A DNA stretch of 64,000 nucleotides from Aselliscus stoliczkanus (GCA_033961575.1 CM066736.1:84282852-84346851); one strand, 5' to 3'. Shown: positions 1 through 9,125, counted from the first letter of the stretch. Made by a program: numbers and translations. The notes: a model not told the origin generated them from the letters alone.

Positions 1-240
1 CCACTTTCTGAAGCAGTTCTGGAAGTCCTCCTTCAGGGGTTTCTATAGTAGTGCTGTCATGGCTGCCTCCGTGTCCTGAATCATTTTGACTTTGGGGAAG
101 AGTCAGAAGTCACACGGTGCCAGACTCAGTGAATAAGGTGGATGAGGACACACTGTATGTTTTTATTTGACAGAAATTGCCATATGTCAGAAGTGATGTG
201 TGACATGGAGCGTTGTCATGATGGAGGATGATTTATGGCA
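1..240 (-). pseudogene. Mariner transposase C-terminal fragment, inverted arm
   Basis: Read on the minus strand, this gives a degraded mariner (Tc1/mariner, DD34D) transposase. A HDNAPCHTS segment holds one catalytic Asp. It is followed by a CPHPPY-type motif and a SLAPCDF-like segment, with breaks in frame. It is the inverted counterpart of the arm at about 520-840. It is cut by the window edge and non-functional. Confidence 0.75.
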
Positions 241-261
241 CACTTTTAAACATACTTTCTT

Positions 262-381
262 GGGCCAGCCGAGTGGTGCGGTGGTTAAGAGCTGGCTTGG
301 ATGCCAGCGGCCCCAGTTCGGATCCCATATATATATGAGGGCTAGTGACACTGCCCTCAAAGCAAAAACAAAAGCAAAAGA
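262..381 (+). mobile_element. Short tRNA-derived SINE (head-only form)
   Basis: A GGCCAGCCGAGTGGTGCGG head, a B-box-like GGTTCGGATCCC-type stretch (here AGTTCGGATCCC), GAGGGC..TGACACTGCCCTC and an A-rich tail. It sits in the spacer of the mariner inverted repeat. The flanks are similar (AACATACTTTCT / AACACACTTTGT), consistent with an aged target-site duplication. Confidence 0.85.
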
Positions 382-519
382 ACACACTTTGTCTCAACCA
401 TATCTCACACCCAACTAACTGCACTGAACAAGTTTAAACTTGTCACACACTGTTACTAAGTTTCGATGTGCTGCTTCCCATATTAACCCTGCCTTTCTGT
501 TGGATGTCACTCAGCAGCA

Positions 520-840
520 GTCACTGTACTTTGTGATCGCAATGGAACGGCTCCGTGTCACACCTTGCGTCTTTTACTGTAATTTCTGTCAAACAAAAAC
601 ATTATGTGTGTCCTCATCCACCTTATTCACCAGATCTGGCACCATGCGACTTCTGGCTCTTCCCCAAAGTCAAAATGACCATGAAAGGTAAACGTTTTGA
701 ATGGATTCAGGACATTGAGGCAGCCAGGACAGCACAACTAAAGACGCTCATGAAAGAGAACTTCTAGAACTGCTTCAGAAAGTGGCAAGAATGATGGGAT
801 AAGTGTGTTCGAAGCAAAGGGGTATATTTTGAGGGGGATT
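520..840 (+). pseudogene. Mariner transposase C-terminal fragment, direct arm
   Basis: The open frame from 555 to 767 contains HPPYSPDLAPCDFWLFPK, the mariner motif carrying the third catalytic Asp of DD34D. It is followed by a KGKRFE-type C-terminus and a stop. Upstream, the DNAPCHT block is degraded (GTAPCHT in one frame). The 3' flank through about 840 looks like the mariner end. It pairs with the minus-strand arm at 1-240 as a large imperfect inverted repeat. This is a dead copy. Confidence 0.8.
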
Positions 841-913
841 AATGGTAATGTGTCTTTTATTATAATACATTTTTATTAAATTTTTTAATTTTTTGATTAT
901 TTTTATTTTCTTC

Positions 914-1325
914 AAGATTTTATTGGGGAATTGGGGGAGGGAACAGCATCGGCAAACTGGGGAAGGGGAACAGACAGGTTGCTGTCCTTTTGTTTTTTAG
1001 TCTAGTTGTGGAGGACGTTGCTTCACTGGCCCATGTTGGTATCGTCATTGCGCTCTTCCCGGGTGAGGCAGTTGCTCGCCGGCCATTGGACGGCCACTCA
1101 CGGCAGCTCATGAAAGCGCACACCGGCTGCCAGCCAGCCCCACTGCAGCCTATGTCATTGCTGGCTACTCACGGCCACCCAGCTCCAGGTCGAGCTGTTG
1201 TTCACTATCTTAGCTGTAGAGGGTACAGCATCACTGGCCCATGTGGGATCCAAACTGGCGGCCCTGCTGCTCAGAGCTCACCCTCCCAAGACAACTCTTA
1301 ACCAACTGAGCCACTTGGCTGGCCC
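914..1325 (-). mobile_element. Long-form tRNA-derived SINE
   Basis: An antisense long form. It starts with the tail (AAGATTTTATTGGGGAATTG), passes through the CTAGTTGTGGAGGACGTTGC block and the GC-rich body, and ends in the head at GGCTGGCCC. The head carries the extra GCTCAGAGCTC-type insert (subtype 2). Confidence 0.85.
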
Positions 1326-2182
1326 TATGATAAATTGTTTTTTGTTTAAACATTCACCATAATTTTTGTTCACACCTTGTATTTGGTCTTTTAAATTTTA
1401 TTTTATTTTATTAGTTTCAGGTGTACAACACAATGCAATAGTTATACTCTTTACCCCCCAAAGTGAAAACCCCCTTCCCCCAGTTCGCCACCCCACTCTC
1501 CCCCATATCATACATATCCATCACAACTCCCCTGACTCCCCTCCACAGTATACTCCACATCCCGTGACCATCCACATATTCAGTTGCAGTTGGCATACAA
1601 TACTATACAACATCAGCTTCAGGTGTACATTGCAGTGATCAAGCCTCTACTCCATCGATGAAGTGATATCCCTAACAAGACATGTGACTATCTGACACGC
1701 CACAAAATTTTTACAACATTATTATATTCCCCGAACTGTGTTTCATATCCCTGTGGCAATATTGTAGTTGTCTATTTATGCTGTCTAATCCCTTCCCCTT
1801 CCCCCCATCCCCACCCCCCCTCCCAACTAGCAACCCTCAGTTTTTCCTCTACATCTACGAGTCTGTTTACTTTGATCATTCACTCAGCTCTTCAGAGTCC
1901 ACACACAAGTGAGATCACATGGTACCTGTCCTTCTCCGACTGACTTATTTCTCGCAACATAATAGTCTCTTCACAACATTATCAATTACTTTCCCAGAAT
2001 TGCCCCCATATCCCTGCGGCAACATTGTAGTCCCACATACACTGTCCAAAACCTTCCCCCTCTCCCTCTTTCCCACTCCCTCCCAGCCAGAAACCATCAG
2101 TTTTTCCTTTATATCTGCTTGATATGACTTAAATCTTCTTAAATTGTCTCTCTGGGTTAGCTTGTTTACCCCTTTCTTTTGT

Positions 2183-3052
2183 TTAAAAAAGCCCTTTTAA
2201 CATTTCTTGCAATGCTGGCTTGGTGGTAATGAATTCCTTAAGCTTATTCTTTTCTGAGAAGCTCTTTCTTTCTCCTTCAATTTTAAGTGATAGCGGTGCT
2301 GGGTAGAGCAATCTTGGTTGTAGGCCTTTATTTTGTGTCACTTTGAGTATCTCCTGCCACTCCCTTCTGGCCTGCAGAGTTTCTGTAGACAAGTCAGCTA
2401 TTAGTCTAACAGGAGTTCCTTTGTACGTAACCTGCTGACTTTCTCTTGCAGCCTCTAGGATTCTGTCTCTGTCTTTAACCTTTGCCATTTTAACTATGAT
2501 GTGTCTTGGTGTGGACCTGTTTGGGTTCAGCTTGTTTGGAACCCTCTGCACTTCCTGGGCATGTATGTTGATTTCCTTCACCAGGGTGGGGAAGTTTTCA
2601 GTCATTATTTTTTCAGATACATTCTCGACCCCTTGCTTCTTCTCTTCTCCTTCTGGTATCCCTATGATTCGAAGGTGGTTGCGCTTCACCTTGTACCATA
2701 GGGCTCTTAAACTATTTTCATTGTTTTTTATTCTTTGGTCTTTTTGCTGTGCCAACTGGGTGAGTTCTGCTATTTTATCTTCCAAGTCGCTGATCCGCTC
2801 CTCTGCTTCATCTACTCTACTGGTGATTCCTTCGAGTGTGTTCTTCATTTCAGTTATTGTATTCTTTAGTTCTAACAGGTTGTTTTTTATGGTTTCCCTA
2901 TCCTTCTTTATGTCCTCGCTAAGTTCCTTAAACATTCTTATCATCAGTGTTCTAAACTGTGTCTCTGAAAGGTTGGATACCTCTGTTTCATTTGGTTCCA
3001 TTTCTGGAGGTTTCTTATCTTTTACTTGTGACGTGTTTCTTTGTTTCCCCAT
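2183..3052 (-). CDS. L1-type ORF1 protein of the HAL1 element
   Basis: This is an uninterrupted 289-residue L1 ORF1p homologue, an RNA-binding trimeric chaperone of LINE retrotransposition. I chose the Met at 3052 (MGKQRNTSQVKDKK) because it matches the usual short basic N-terminus of ORF1p. The frame stays open 72 more codons upstream, but that peptide is Cys/Arg-rich 5'-UTR read-through. A long coiled coil follows (FKELSEDIKKDRE through DLEDKIAEL). Next come the RRM-like domain (NHLRIIGIPEGEEKK), the central RHIIVKMAKVKDRDRIL motif and the C-terminal domain ending KPALQEMLKGLF. Human L1 ORF1p is about 338 residues; the difference is mostly N-terminal. No stop or frameshift is visible, which suggests recent insertion. 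The open frame on the opposite strand (2496-3080) is a shadow. Confidence 0.88.
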   Translation of the reverse strand: MGKQRNTSQVKDKKPPEMEPNETEVSNLSETQFRTLMIRMFKELSEDIKKDRETIKNNLLELKNTITEMKNTLEGITSRVDEAEERISDLEDKIAELTQLAQQKDQRIKNNENSLRALWYKVKRNHLRIIGIPEGEEKKQGVENVSEKIMTENFPTLVKEINIHAQEVQRVPNKLNPNRSTPRHIIVKMAKVKDRDRILEAARESQQVTYKGTPVRLIADLSTETLQARREWQEILKVTQNKGLQPRLLYPAPLSLKIEGERKSFSEKNKLKEFITTKPALQEMLKGLF

Positions 3053-3260
3053 TCTGGCTGTCGCTCTGGGATTGCTTTGATGTATTAGATATATCACCAG
3101 GAGAGCCCTGGCTGGATCACCGCAGGCACACAGCTCACGGCCCAACACTCCCAGGAAAACTCCCAGTCTCAGCCTGTCCAAATCAGCGGCTCGCAGATCA
3201 GGCCAAGCAGCCCAACAACCAATCACCAGCCTGGCAACTCTGCAAGCGCAGTGCGGAGAG

Positions 3261-3505
3261 CGGGACACGAGGCGGCTTGCGCACTCCCGTGTCTCAGTGA
3301 GCAGCCTGTTGGAGCCATATCACTCCCACTAGGCGTTTCCCTGGCAACGCAGCACAAGCCGAGCGGAGGGTAGGGATCCGAGGCGGCTCGCGCACTCCTG
3401 GGTCTCAGTGAGCAGCCTGTTGGAGCCGGAGGACACCCGCCCAGCGTTTCCCTGGCAACGCAGTATAAGCCGGGCAGAGGGTGGGGATCCAAGGCTGCAG
3501 GCGCA
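3261..3505 (-). repeat. Tandem 111-bp monomers in the HAL1 5' UTR
   Basis: The segment around GGCGGCTTGCGCACTCC at 3271 recurs at 3382 and, in part, at 3492, giving a period of 111 bp. Each unit includes GTCTCAGTGAGCAGCCTGTT and GTTTCCCTGGCAACGCAG. There are about two full copies plus a partial one. Confidence 0.8.
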
Positions 3506-4147
3506 CGTGCACGCACACACATACTTCTGCGCCAATTCCACCAGACCAGTTAGGTCTCAGACTTGATCCTTCGTGGGAGGGCTCAAGCCTGACGAAATGG
3601 CGTCCTCCCTACACCACTCGCGTGCAGGCTCCGCACCACGGAAACAACAGTTCAAAAACCTCCAGCTTTTGCACCAAAGCTGCTCAGTTCAGTCCGTATC
3701 CGCAGGCTGCTGGCTCACACAGCCACTCCCTCCACCACGACCCAGGTAAGTGCTCACCGGCGAGCAAGCCCGGGCGCCAGCCCCACTGATTCTCCAGCCG
3801 CTCTTAGCCTCACCGAGCTGAGCAAAGAGAGTCCTCACTAATTTACTGCCAGCTGTCTTAGAACTTCTCTTCCCGGCAAAGGTGTTCTGGGCTGGTGAGC
3901 TTGGTGTGCGGCCGGAGGGTCTCTCCCCCAACTGGAGAAGCCTCTCCACAGCTGGGACTTCCCTCACGGGGTTCGCCCTTCTCATCTCCGCCCGTCCTAC
4001 CAGACCCAACGCAGCTTCCTCTTTAAGTTCTTCGTTTAGTGGTTCTGTTCCTCCAGTGTTCCGGGGACCTCCAGGATTGAATGCTGTATAATTTGCTTGT
4101 AATTTTGGTGTGATCCTGGGAGGCAGTTAGCACAGTGTCTGTCTATT

Positions 4148-4157
4148 CCGCCATTTT
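4148..4157 (-). promoter_or_regulatory. YY1-like site at the 5' end of HAL1
   Basis: Read on the minus strand, AAAATGGCGG lies within about 15 bp of the element's 5' end. This matches the core of YY1 sites and the position of the YY1 site in the human L1 5' UTR, where it directs accurate initiation. Function here is inferred. Confidence 0.45.
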
Positions 4158-4286
4158 ACCCTAGAACTTTCAAGCAATTTTAAGAAGTGAAGCAGAAGTT
4201 ACATGCATCCCTTCTGTTGTTGCATTGGGGAGGACATAGTCACATGACCAAACCTGTTTGTAGAAGAGATTAGAAAATATCAACTC

Positions 4287-4736
4287 AGGCCGGCTGAGTG
4301 GCGCATTGGTTAAGAGCTGGTTTTGGGATGCCAGCGGCCCCGGTTCGGATCCCACATGAGGGCCAGTGACACTGCCCTCTACAGCTAACAACAGCTCCAC
4401 CTGGAGCTGGGCTGTGAGAGCCCTGGTGATGGTGTGGGCTGCAGCCCCTGCTGCAGTGGGCTGCCATAGGCTACAGTGAGTGGCCCGCAGCCAGCGTGAG
4501 CGGCTGGCAGCCAACGTGAGCTGCCAATAGCCGCAGTGAGCGACATCCAGAGGCCAGCGACTGATCTGCCTCATCTGAAAAGAGCGCAATGACAATACCA
4601 ACAGTGAAGCAACATCCTCCGCAACTAAACTGAAGAACAAAAAGACAGCAACTTGTCTGTTCCCCTTCCCCGATTCCCCAACGCTGTTCCCTTCCGCCAA
4701 TTCCCCAATAAAATCTTTAAAAAAAAAAAAAAAAAA
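4287..4736 (+). mobile_element. Long-form tRNA-derived SINE, complete
   Basis: A complete insertion with a perfect 15-bp target-site duplication (AGAAAATATCAACTC at 4272-4286 and 4737-4751). It runs from the GGCCGGCTGAGTGGCGC head through a GC-rich body with imperfect GCAGCCAGCGTGAGC-type repeats and the CCTCCGCAACTAAACTGAAG block, to CCAATAAAATC and poly(A). This is the best reference copy of the long form (subtype 1). Confidence 0.9.
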
Positions 4737-5084
4737 AGAAAATATCAACTCTTCCTAAGAGACCATAAACTTTGGGAGAAGGATGTCGGGGACAGATTTC
4801 TGTGGGACACCTAGGATTTGGTTCCTCTCCCTTTGGGAAGAGTATATATCCCCTTGCTAATGAAATCAGGCGTGGTACGTTATACTTTGGGTTTGGGCAG
4901 AACCTTCAAAGCAGTGCATGTTCTCCACGTTCTCTATTTCCTTTGCTATGATGACTTTTTTTAGGTAGTGTTGCCCGTTTTAGGGGGGAAGATGCTATGT
5001 AGAGGAGCCATTGCCAACCTGTCATCAACATATAGCGTAGCCCAGGAATAAACTTTTGTTGCTATAAACCTAAAGGCAAACTAT

Positions 5085-5240
5085 TTCTTATAGGGTCAGA
5101 TAGTAACTATTTTAGGCTTGTGCTCTTTACAGTCTCTTTCGCTACAGACTATGTCTAAATGAATGGATAATGGCTGTTTTCCAATAAAACTTTATAAAAA
5201 CAAGCAGTTTGTGGGCCATAGTTTGCCAACTACTGTTGTA
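5085..5240 (-). mobile_element. hAT-type nonautonomous element fragment
   Basis: Contains GTCAGATAGTAACTATTTTAGG, CCAATAAAACTTTATAAA and the end GTTTGCCAACTAC. It is related to the fuller copy at 56565-57037. A diverged relic. Confidence 0.5.
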
Positions 5241-5930
5241 AATCATTGAAATTTGGGCATCATTTATTATTGCAACATAACTTAAGACTACCCTGACTGA
5301 TACCCTCGGTTAAGTAGCACCAACACCAACACCTCCACCTACTTACCCAAACCAAAAATCTCAAGTATCATCTTTGACTCCTTTCTCATTTCCCAAACTA
5401 AATCATGACATCTTTCTCTCTGAGCTTTTCCTTTAATAGATGAAGATACTAAGATTCAAAGAGAAATACTTGTTCTTGGTCACATATCCAAGTTAGTAAA
5501 GATAATCAGAACTTGGATAGATCTGTTACTTTTATAATATTTTTTAGTAACCTATACAGTTTATTGTTCCTTTTCTTACTAAAGAGTACCACTATTTATT
5601 CGGTCACTAAAACAGAACCCTGCTGGTCATTCTGGACTTTTCTTTTGTCCTTCACATCTAGTATATTACCAAGCCCTGATGAATGTAGCCTCCTTAATCT
5701 CTCTCAATTCAGTCTACTCAATCCTTGCTGCCCCTACCTTAAGTGTGGTCATTGTCTGTCACTTGGATTATTGTGGGAACCTCTGGATTGGTTTCCTTGC
5801 CTTTTGTCTAGTTACCACAATTACAATGATAAAGTGAAAATGAGAGTGATCTTTCTTCTCTGCTTTAATCCCTTAAAGTTTGAGCCCTTGTCTTCTGAAT
5901 GGAAAATATATTTCTTTTAAGTTTTGTTTG

Positions 5931-6071
5931 TTTTTTTTAGCTGAGCCATCCTACCACCTGTGGCAGCTCCATGGCAGCTCAGCTCAGGCTGGGCATCAAA
6001 CTTCTGTTGCTCAGAGCTCAGCTCGCACTCTTGAGCAAGCTCTTAACCAACTGAGCCACTCAGCTGGCCCT
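5931..6071 (-). mobile_element. Family-B tRNA SINE
   Basis: Antisense copy of the GAGCTCGCTCAAGAGTGCG-type SINE with a T-run at its left. Near-perfect 17-bp duplication: TGGAAAATATATTTCTT at 5900-5916 against 6072-6088, with one mismatch. Confidence 0.88.
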
Positions 6072-6360
6072 TGGAAAATAAATTTCTTAAACAAGACAAC
6101 CAAGTGGTTGATGTGATGGTCCCTGATTTTTTTCTCTGGGTTCTTGTTATTCTGTCTACCTCATCCATATGCACCAAATTCTACCATATAGGACTAGTTT
6201 TGGTTTCCAGAATGGTCATGCTCTTTCTGGCTCCTTGGTTCTTTGCATATGACTCAGGTAGGCCTTGTCCTTGAGTCTTTCACCACTCTTTTAACATACT
6301 ACCTTGTTTTATTTCCTTCATAGTATTTTTCACTCTCTAAAATCACCATGTTTACTTTTT

Positions 6361-6487
6361 TTTTGTGTTTTTTTTTGTTGTTGTTGTTGTTGAGGGCAGT
6401 GTCACTGGCCCTCATGTGTGGGACCCGAACCGGGGTCGCTGGCTTCCCAAGACCAGCGCTTAACCACCATGCCACTCGGCCGGCCCT
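6361..6487 (-). mobile_element. Short tRNA-derived SINE
   Basis: A T-rich tract with a GTT run, then GAGGGCAGTGTCACTGGCCC and the head. Duplication CCATGTTTACTTTTT at 6346-6360 and 6488-6502. Confidence 0.9.
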
Positions 6488-6668
6488 CCATGTTTACTTT
6501 TTAAGTCTGTCTCTACAAGGATCAGAGATCTGTGAGGTCAAGGGTTTTTGTCAGTCTCTTACATTTTTAGCACCTGAACCGCTGCCTAACACATAGCTGC
6601 TGCTCAGTAAATATTTATTGAATCAATAAATGAATGAAGGAAGGAAGGAACACTTTTCTTTCAGAAGT

Positions 6669-6670
<2 letters not shown>

Positions 6671-6728
<58 letters not shown>
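6671..6728. repeat. (TG)n microsatellite
   Basis: About 29 uninterrupted TG dinucleotides. Likely polymorphic in length. Confidence 0.97.
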
Positions 6729-6729
<1 letters not shown>

Positions 6730-6829
6730 CACACCCCCTCAACCTTTATCACTGATACTCAGTGTTTCCATAATATTTTGTAGTTGTCCTCTACAAATCC
6801 TGACTTTCTGAGCATAGAGTACTGGTGAG

Positions 6830-7000
6830 GGTATGTCAAACAGAGACAGCAGTCGTATAGGATTAGGGCTCCACTCTTATGACCTCATTTAAGCTTAATT
6901 ATCTCCTTAAAGACTCATCTTGAAATACAGACACATTGTGGGTTAGGGCTTCAACATAAGGATTTTGAGGAGGTACAGTTCACTCCCATGAAATATTTTG
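6830..7000 (-). repeat. Old interspersed repeat, related to 37485-38260
   Basis: GGATTAGGGCT, TGACCTCATTTAA, ACTCATCTTGAAATACAG and TTAGGGCTTCAACATA follow a widespread mammalian repeat that also appears near 38090-38260. I could not name the family with confidence. Confidence 0.4.
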
Positions 7001-7230
7001 TGAAGAAAGTGATTGTACTGCTTAATAAAAAGGAAAGGGGGGTTGAAAACTACTATTCTCATAAATTATGTAGTTCCTTCAACATAAGAATTTATTGAAA
7101 TTGCATTCACATGCAACTTTTTATAAACTATCTTTTTTGGGAAACTAGATCTCTTAATTTCTTAGTAATTTAGATTCATAGAATATTAATGATGCAAACA
7201 CTTCAGGTATTATCATTGGCATGAGAATTT

Positions 7231-7272
7231 GTTGGGGTCATTTATATTATTGTTGGGGTCATTTATATTATT
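7231..7272. repeat. Perfect 21-bp tandem duplication
   Basis: GTTGGGGTCATTTATATTAT plus one T is present twice, back to back, without mismatch. Confidence 0.95.
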
Positions 7273-8366
7273 TATATTACTGTAGTTGTGCAATCTGATT
7301 GTAGTGATTTCTAGAGTAAGGATAAAAAACATTGAATTAAGAATCAGGAGATCTAGCTCTTCTATTAAGTTTTCGATTCTGGGTGAATAAGTTTCACATT
7401 TCTATGACTTGGCACATCCTTCCAGTTAGAACATAAAAGAACATTGAGAAAGAAGAATGCCCTAAATCTAGATTTTGCAAATCATCGGGTAGTATTGATA
7501 GTTGTGAAAGCACTTTGAAAAATAAAATTTATGGAAATGAAAATTGCCAATTTCTCCAAAAACTTGCTTGCATTTCTCCAGTAAGTAAAAGATTTTATTT
7601 TGAGTGTCAAAACTCCCTTGGAAAGAAAAATGACCCTATTTACTCATGTTATTTCCCAGTTTGGGGTAAGTGGTTAGCTCCAAAATAAAAATGTCAGAAG
7701 GAGAAACTATACTGTAATTTTTCTGTTAGTATCCCAATTGACAGGTTAACTTGGATTCTAACATAATGTGAAATTCTATCCCATCATGGTTGTGGTAATA
7801 ACACTTACTTCCATACTATTCTTTGAAATCTGTTAACACTTAATAAAATGTCCATTTGAAAACTCGTGAGTAACATTTTGTTTAAAAATAGTAATACTGA
7901 ATAAAAAATATAATTTCATTATATTATAGTGAAGCTTCTCAAAATTGCCCACATGCTCTGTATTCGATTTTTCACTTCCTACTGAATCCTCCCCATCTGG
8001 TTTCTGCCCCCATCGAGCTACCAAAAACGAGCCTTGCTATGTTGTCATGTCCAGTGGACATTCTTCAGTTCTTGTTTCCTAAACTTTTTATCATTCTTCC
8101 ACAGTTTAATCTTTTTAAATTTCTCTCAGCTTTCCTTGGTTTCTTCCTACCTCTGGTTATTCTTTCTTTTTTTATTTTGCTGGCCCTTCCCTCTGACCCC
8201 TGAATGATTTCATGCTTAGCGCACAGAGCAGTATTATCTAATAGAAAAGCTGGAAGATGCCTTAACATAATTCATTTTAAACACAGGGTCTCACCATAAA
8301 TGTGGTTAGCTAAGAATCCACAGCTGCTAAAGCCAGCAGATTTTCATCTAGCTACTTAGTAAATAC

Positions 8367-8533
8367 TTTTTTTTTTTCTTAAACCTTTCTTTGGGGAGCA
8401 GTGTGTTTTTTCAGGACCCGTCATCTCCAAGTCAAGTAGTTTCAATCTAGTTGTGGAGGGCGTGGGGATCAAACCAGCAACCTTGGTGTTTTGAGCACTG
8501 CACTCTAACCAACTGAGCTAACCGGCCGCCCCA
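8367..8533 (-). mobile_element. VES-type tRNA SINE
   Basis: Antisense. A T-run, then CAGGACCCGTCATCTCCAAG, CTAGTTGTGGAGGGC, GGGGATCAAACCAGC and CTAACCAACTGAGCTAACC, i.e. VES tail, body, B box and A box. Similar flanks (AGTAAATACTTTTT / AATAAACACTTTTT). Confidence 0.85.
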
Positions 8534-8640
8534 ATAAACACTTTTTTGATGGCCTCCTCTGTAAAGGACTTAGGTACTGCCTCGGATATATGAGACACCT
8601 GGGGTTCATGAGTCTTGAGTTCAATAAAGGAAGAAAACTA

Positions 8641-8725
8641 TTGGGTTGTCAGAAAAAAAGTCATGATGCATTTTTGGAACGAAAAACATAGAAAAATATA
8701 CGTCAAGACTTTTCTGACAACCCAG
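8641..8725. mobile_element. 85-bp mariner-type MITE
   Basis: Terminal inverted repeats TTGGGTTGTCAGAAAA and TTTTCTGACAACCCAG (one terminal mismatch) flank about 50 bp. TA dinucleotides abut both ends (8639-8640 and 8726-8727), as expected for Tc1/mariner insertion. There is no coding capacity. Confidence 0.8.
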
Positions 8726-9019
8726 TAAAGTAGGTACACAAATAATATGACGCCAGGCAGAATGTAAATGCTTTAAGTGCAGTGTAGTATCAGGATAAAG
8801 TAGTTTTGTGGGTATGCAAATAAAATTTTCTCCTCTTTTCAGTGTTTGTGGTAAAGATCATGACTGATAAAAAATAGATAAGCATTGATTTCTTTTCTTC
8901 CTTCTAAAGAATAATGCTTAGGAAAACAATGTGAAAAATACAAGTAGGCCACAGTGGTAAGGTAGAAAGTGTTCAACATGAAATCATACTTAGAGCTAAG
9001 TGGTCACTCATTGATTTTT

Positions 9020-9125
9020 TTTTTTTTTTTTTGAGGGCAGTGTCACTGGCCCTCATATGTGGGACCGAACCCGGGCCACTGACTTCCCAGGCCAGCACTT
9101 AACCGCCTCGCCACTCGACTGGCCC
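9020..9125 (-). mobile_element. Short tRNA-derived SINE
   Basis: Antisense, with a T-tract of about 18 followed by GAGGGCAG. Perfect duplication CACTCATTGATTTTT at 9005-9019 and 9125-9139. Confidence 0.92.

Larger units (their letters stand above)
1391..4160 (-). mobile_element. HAL1 (half-LINE-1), full-length, ORF1 only
   Basis: A minus-strand retrotransposon. From its 5' end it contains a GC-rich 5' UTR (4160 to 3053), an uninterrupted ORF1 (3052-2183), a G-rich 3' UTR of about 790 bp similar to L1 3' UTRs, and an AATAAAATAAAATAAAA end. No ORF2 (endonuclease/reverse transcriptase) lies between ORF1 and the 3' UTR, which is the defining structure of HAL1. Such elements depend on an L1 for mobilisation. 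The 5' end (GGTAAAATGGCGGAATAG) looks complete. I could not find a convincing target-site duplication. Confidence 0.85.
5640..6632 (+). mobile_element. L2 LINE 3' region, interrupted by two SINEs
   Basis: The sequence follows the L2 3' pattern and ends GCTGCTCAGTAAATATTTATTGAAT with a GAAT-like tail. SINEs at 5931-6071 and 6361-6487 sit inside it. Borders are approximate. Confidence 0.6.

Noticed and set aside
2496..3080. 194-codon open frame on the + strand
   Set aside because: It is the antisense shadow of the HAL1 ORF1. It is low in complexity (Ser/Phe/Leu-rich) and has no independent support.
3223..3541. Two minus-strand open frames of 70-99 codons upstream of ORF1
   Set aside because: They fall in the tandem GC-rich 5' UTR monomers. 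The repeated peptide simply reflects the DNA repeat.
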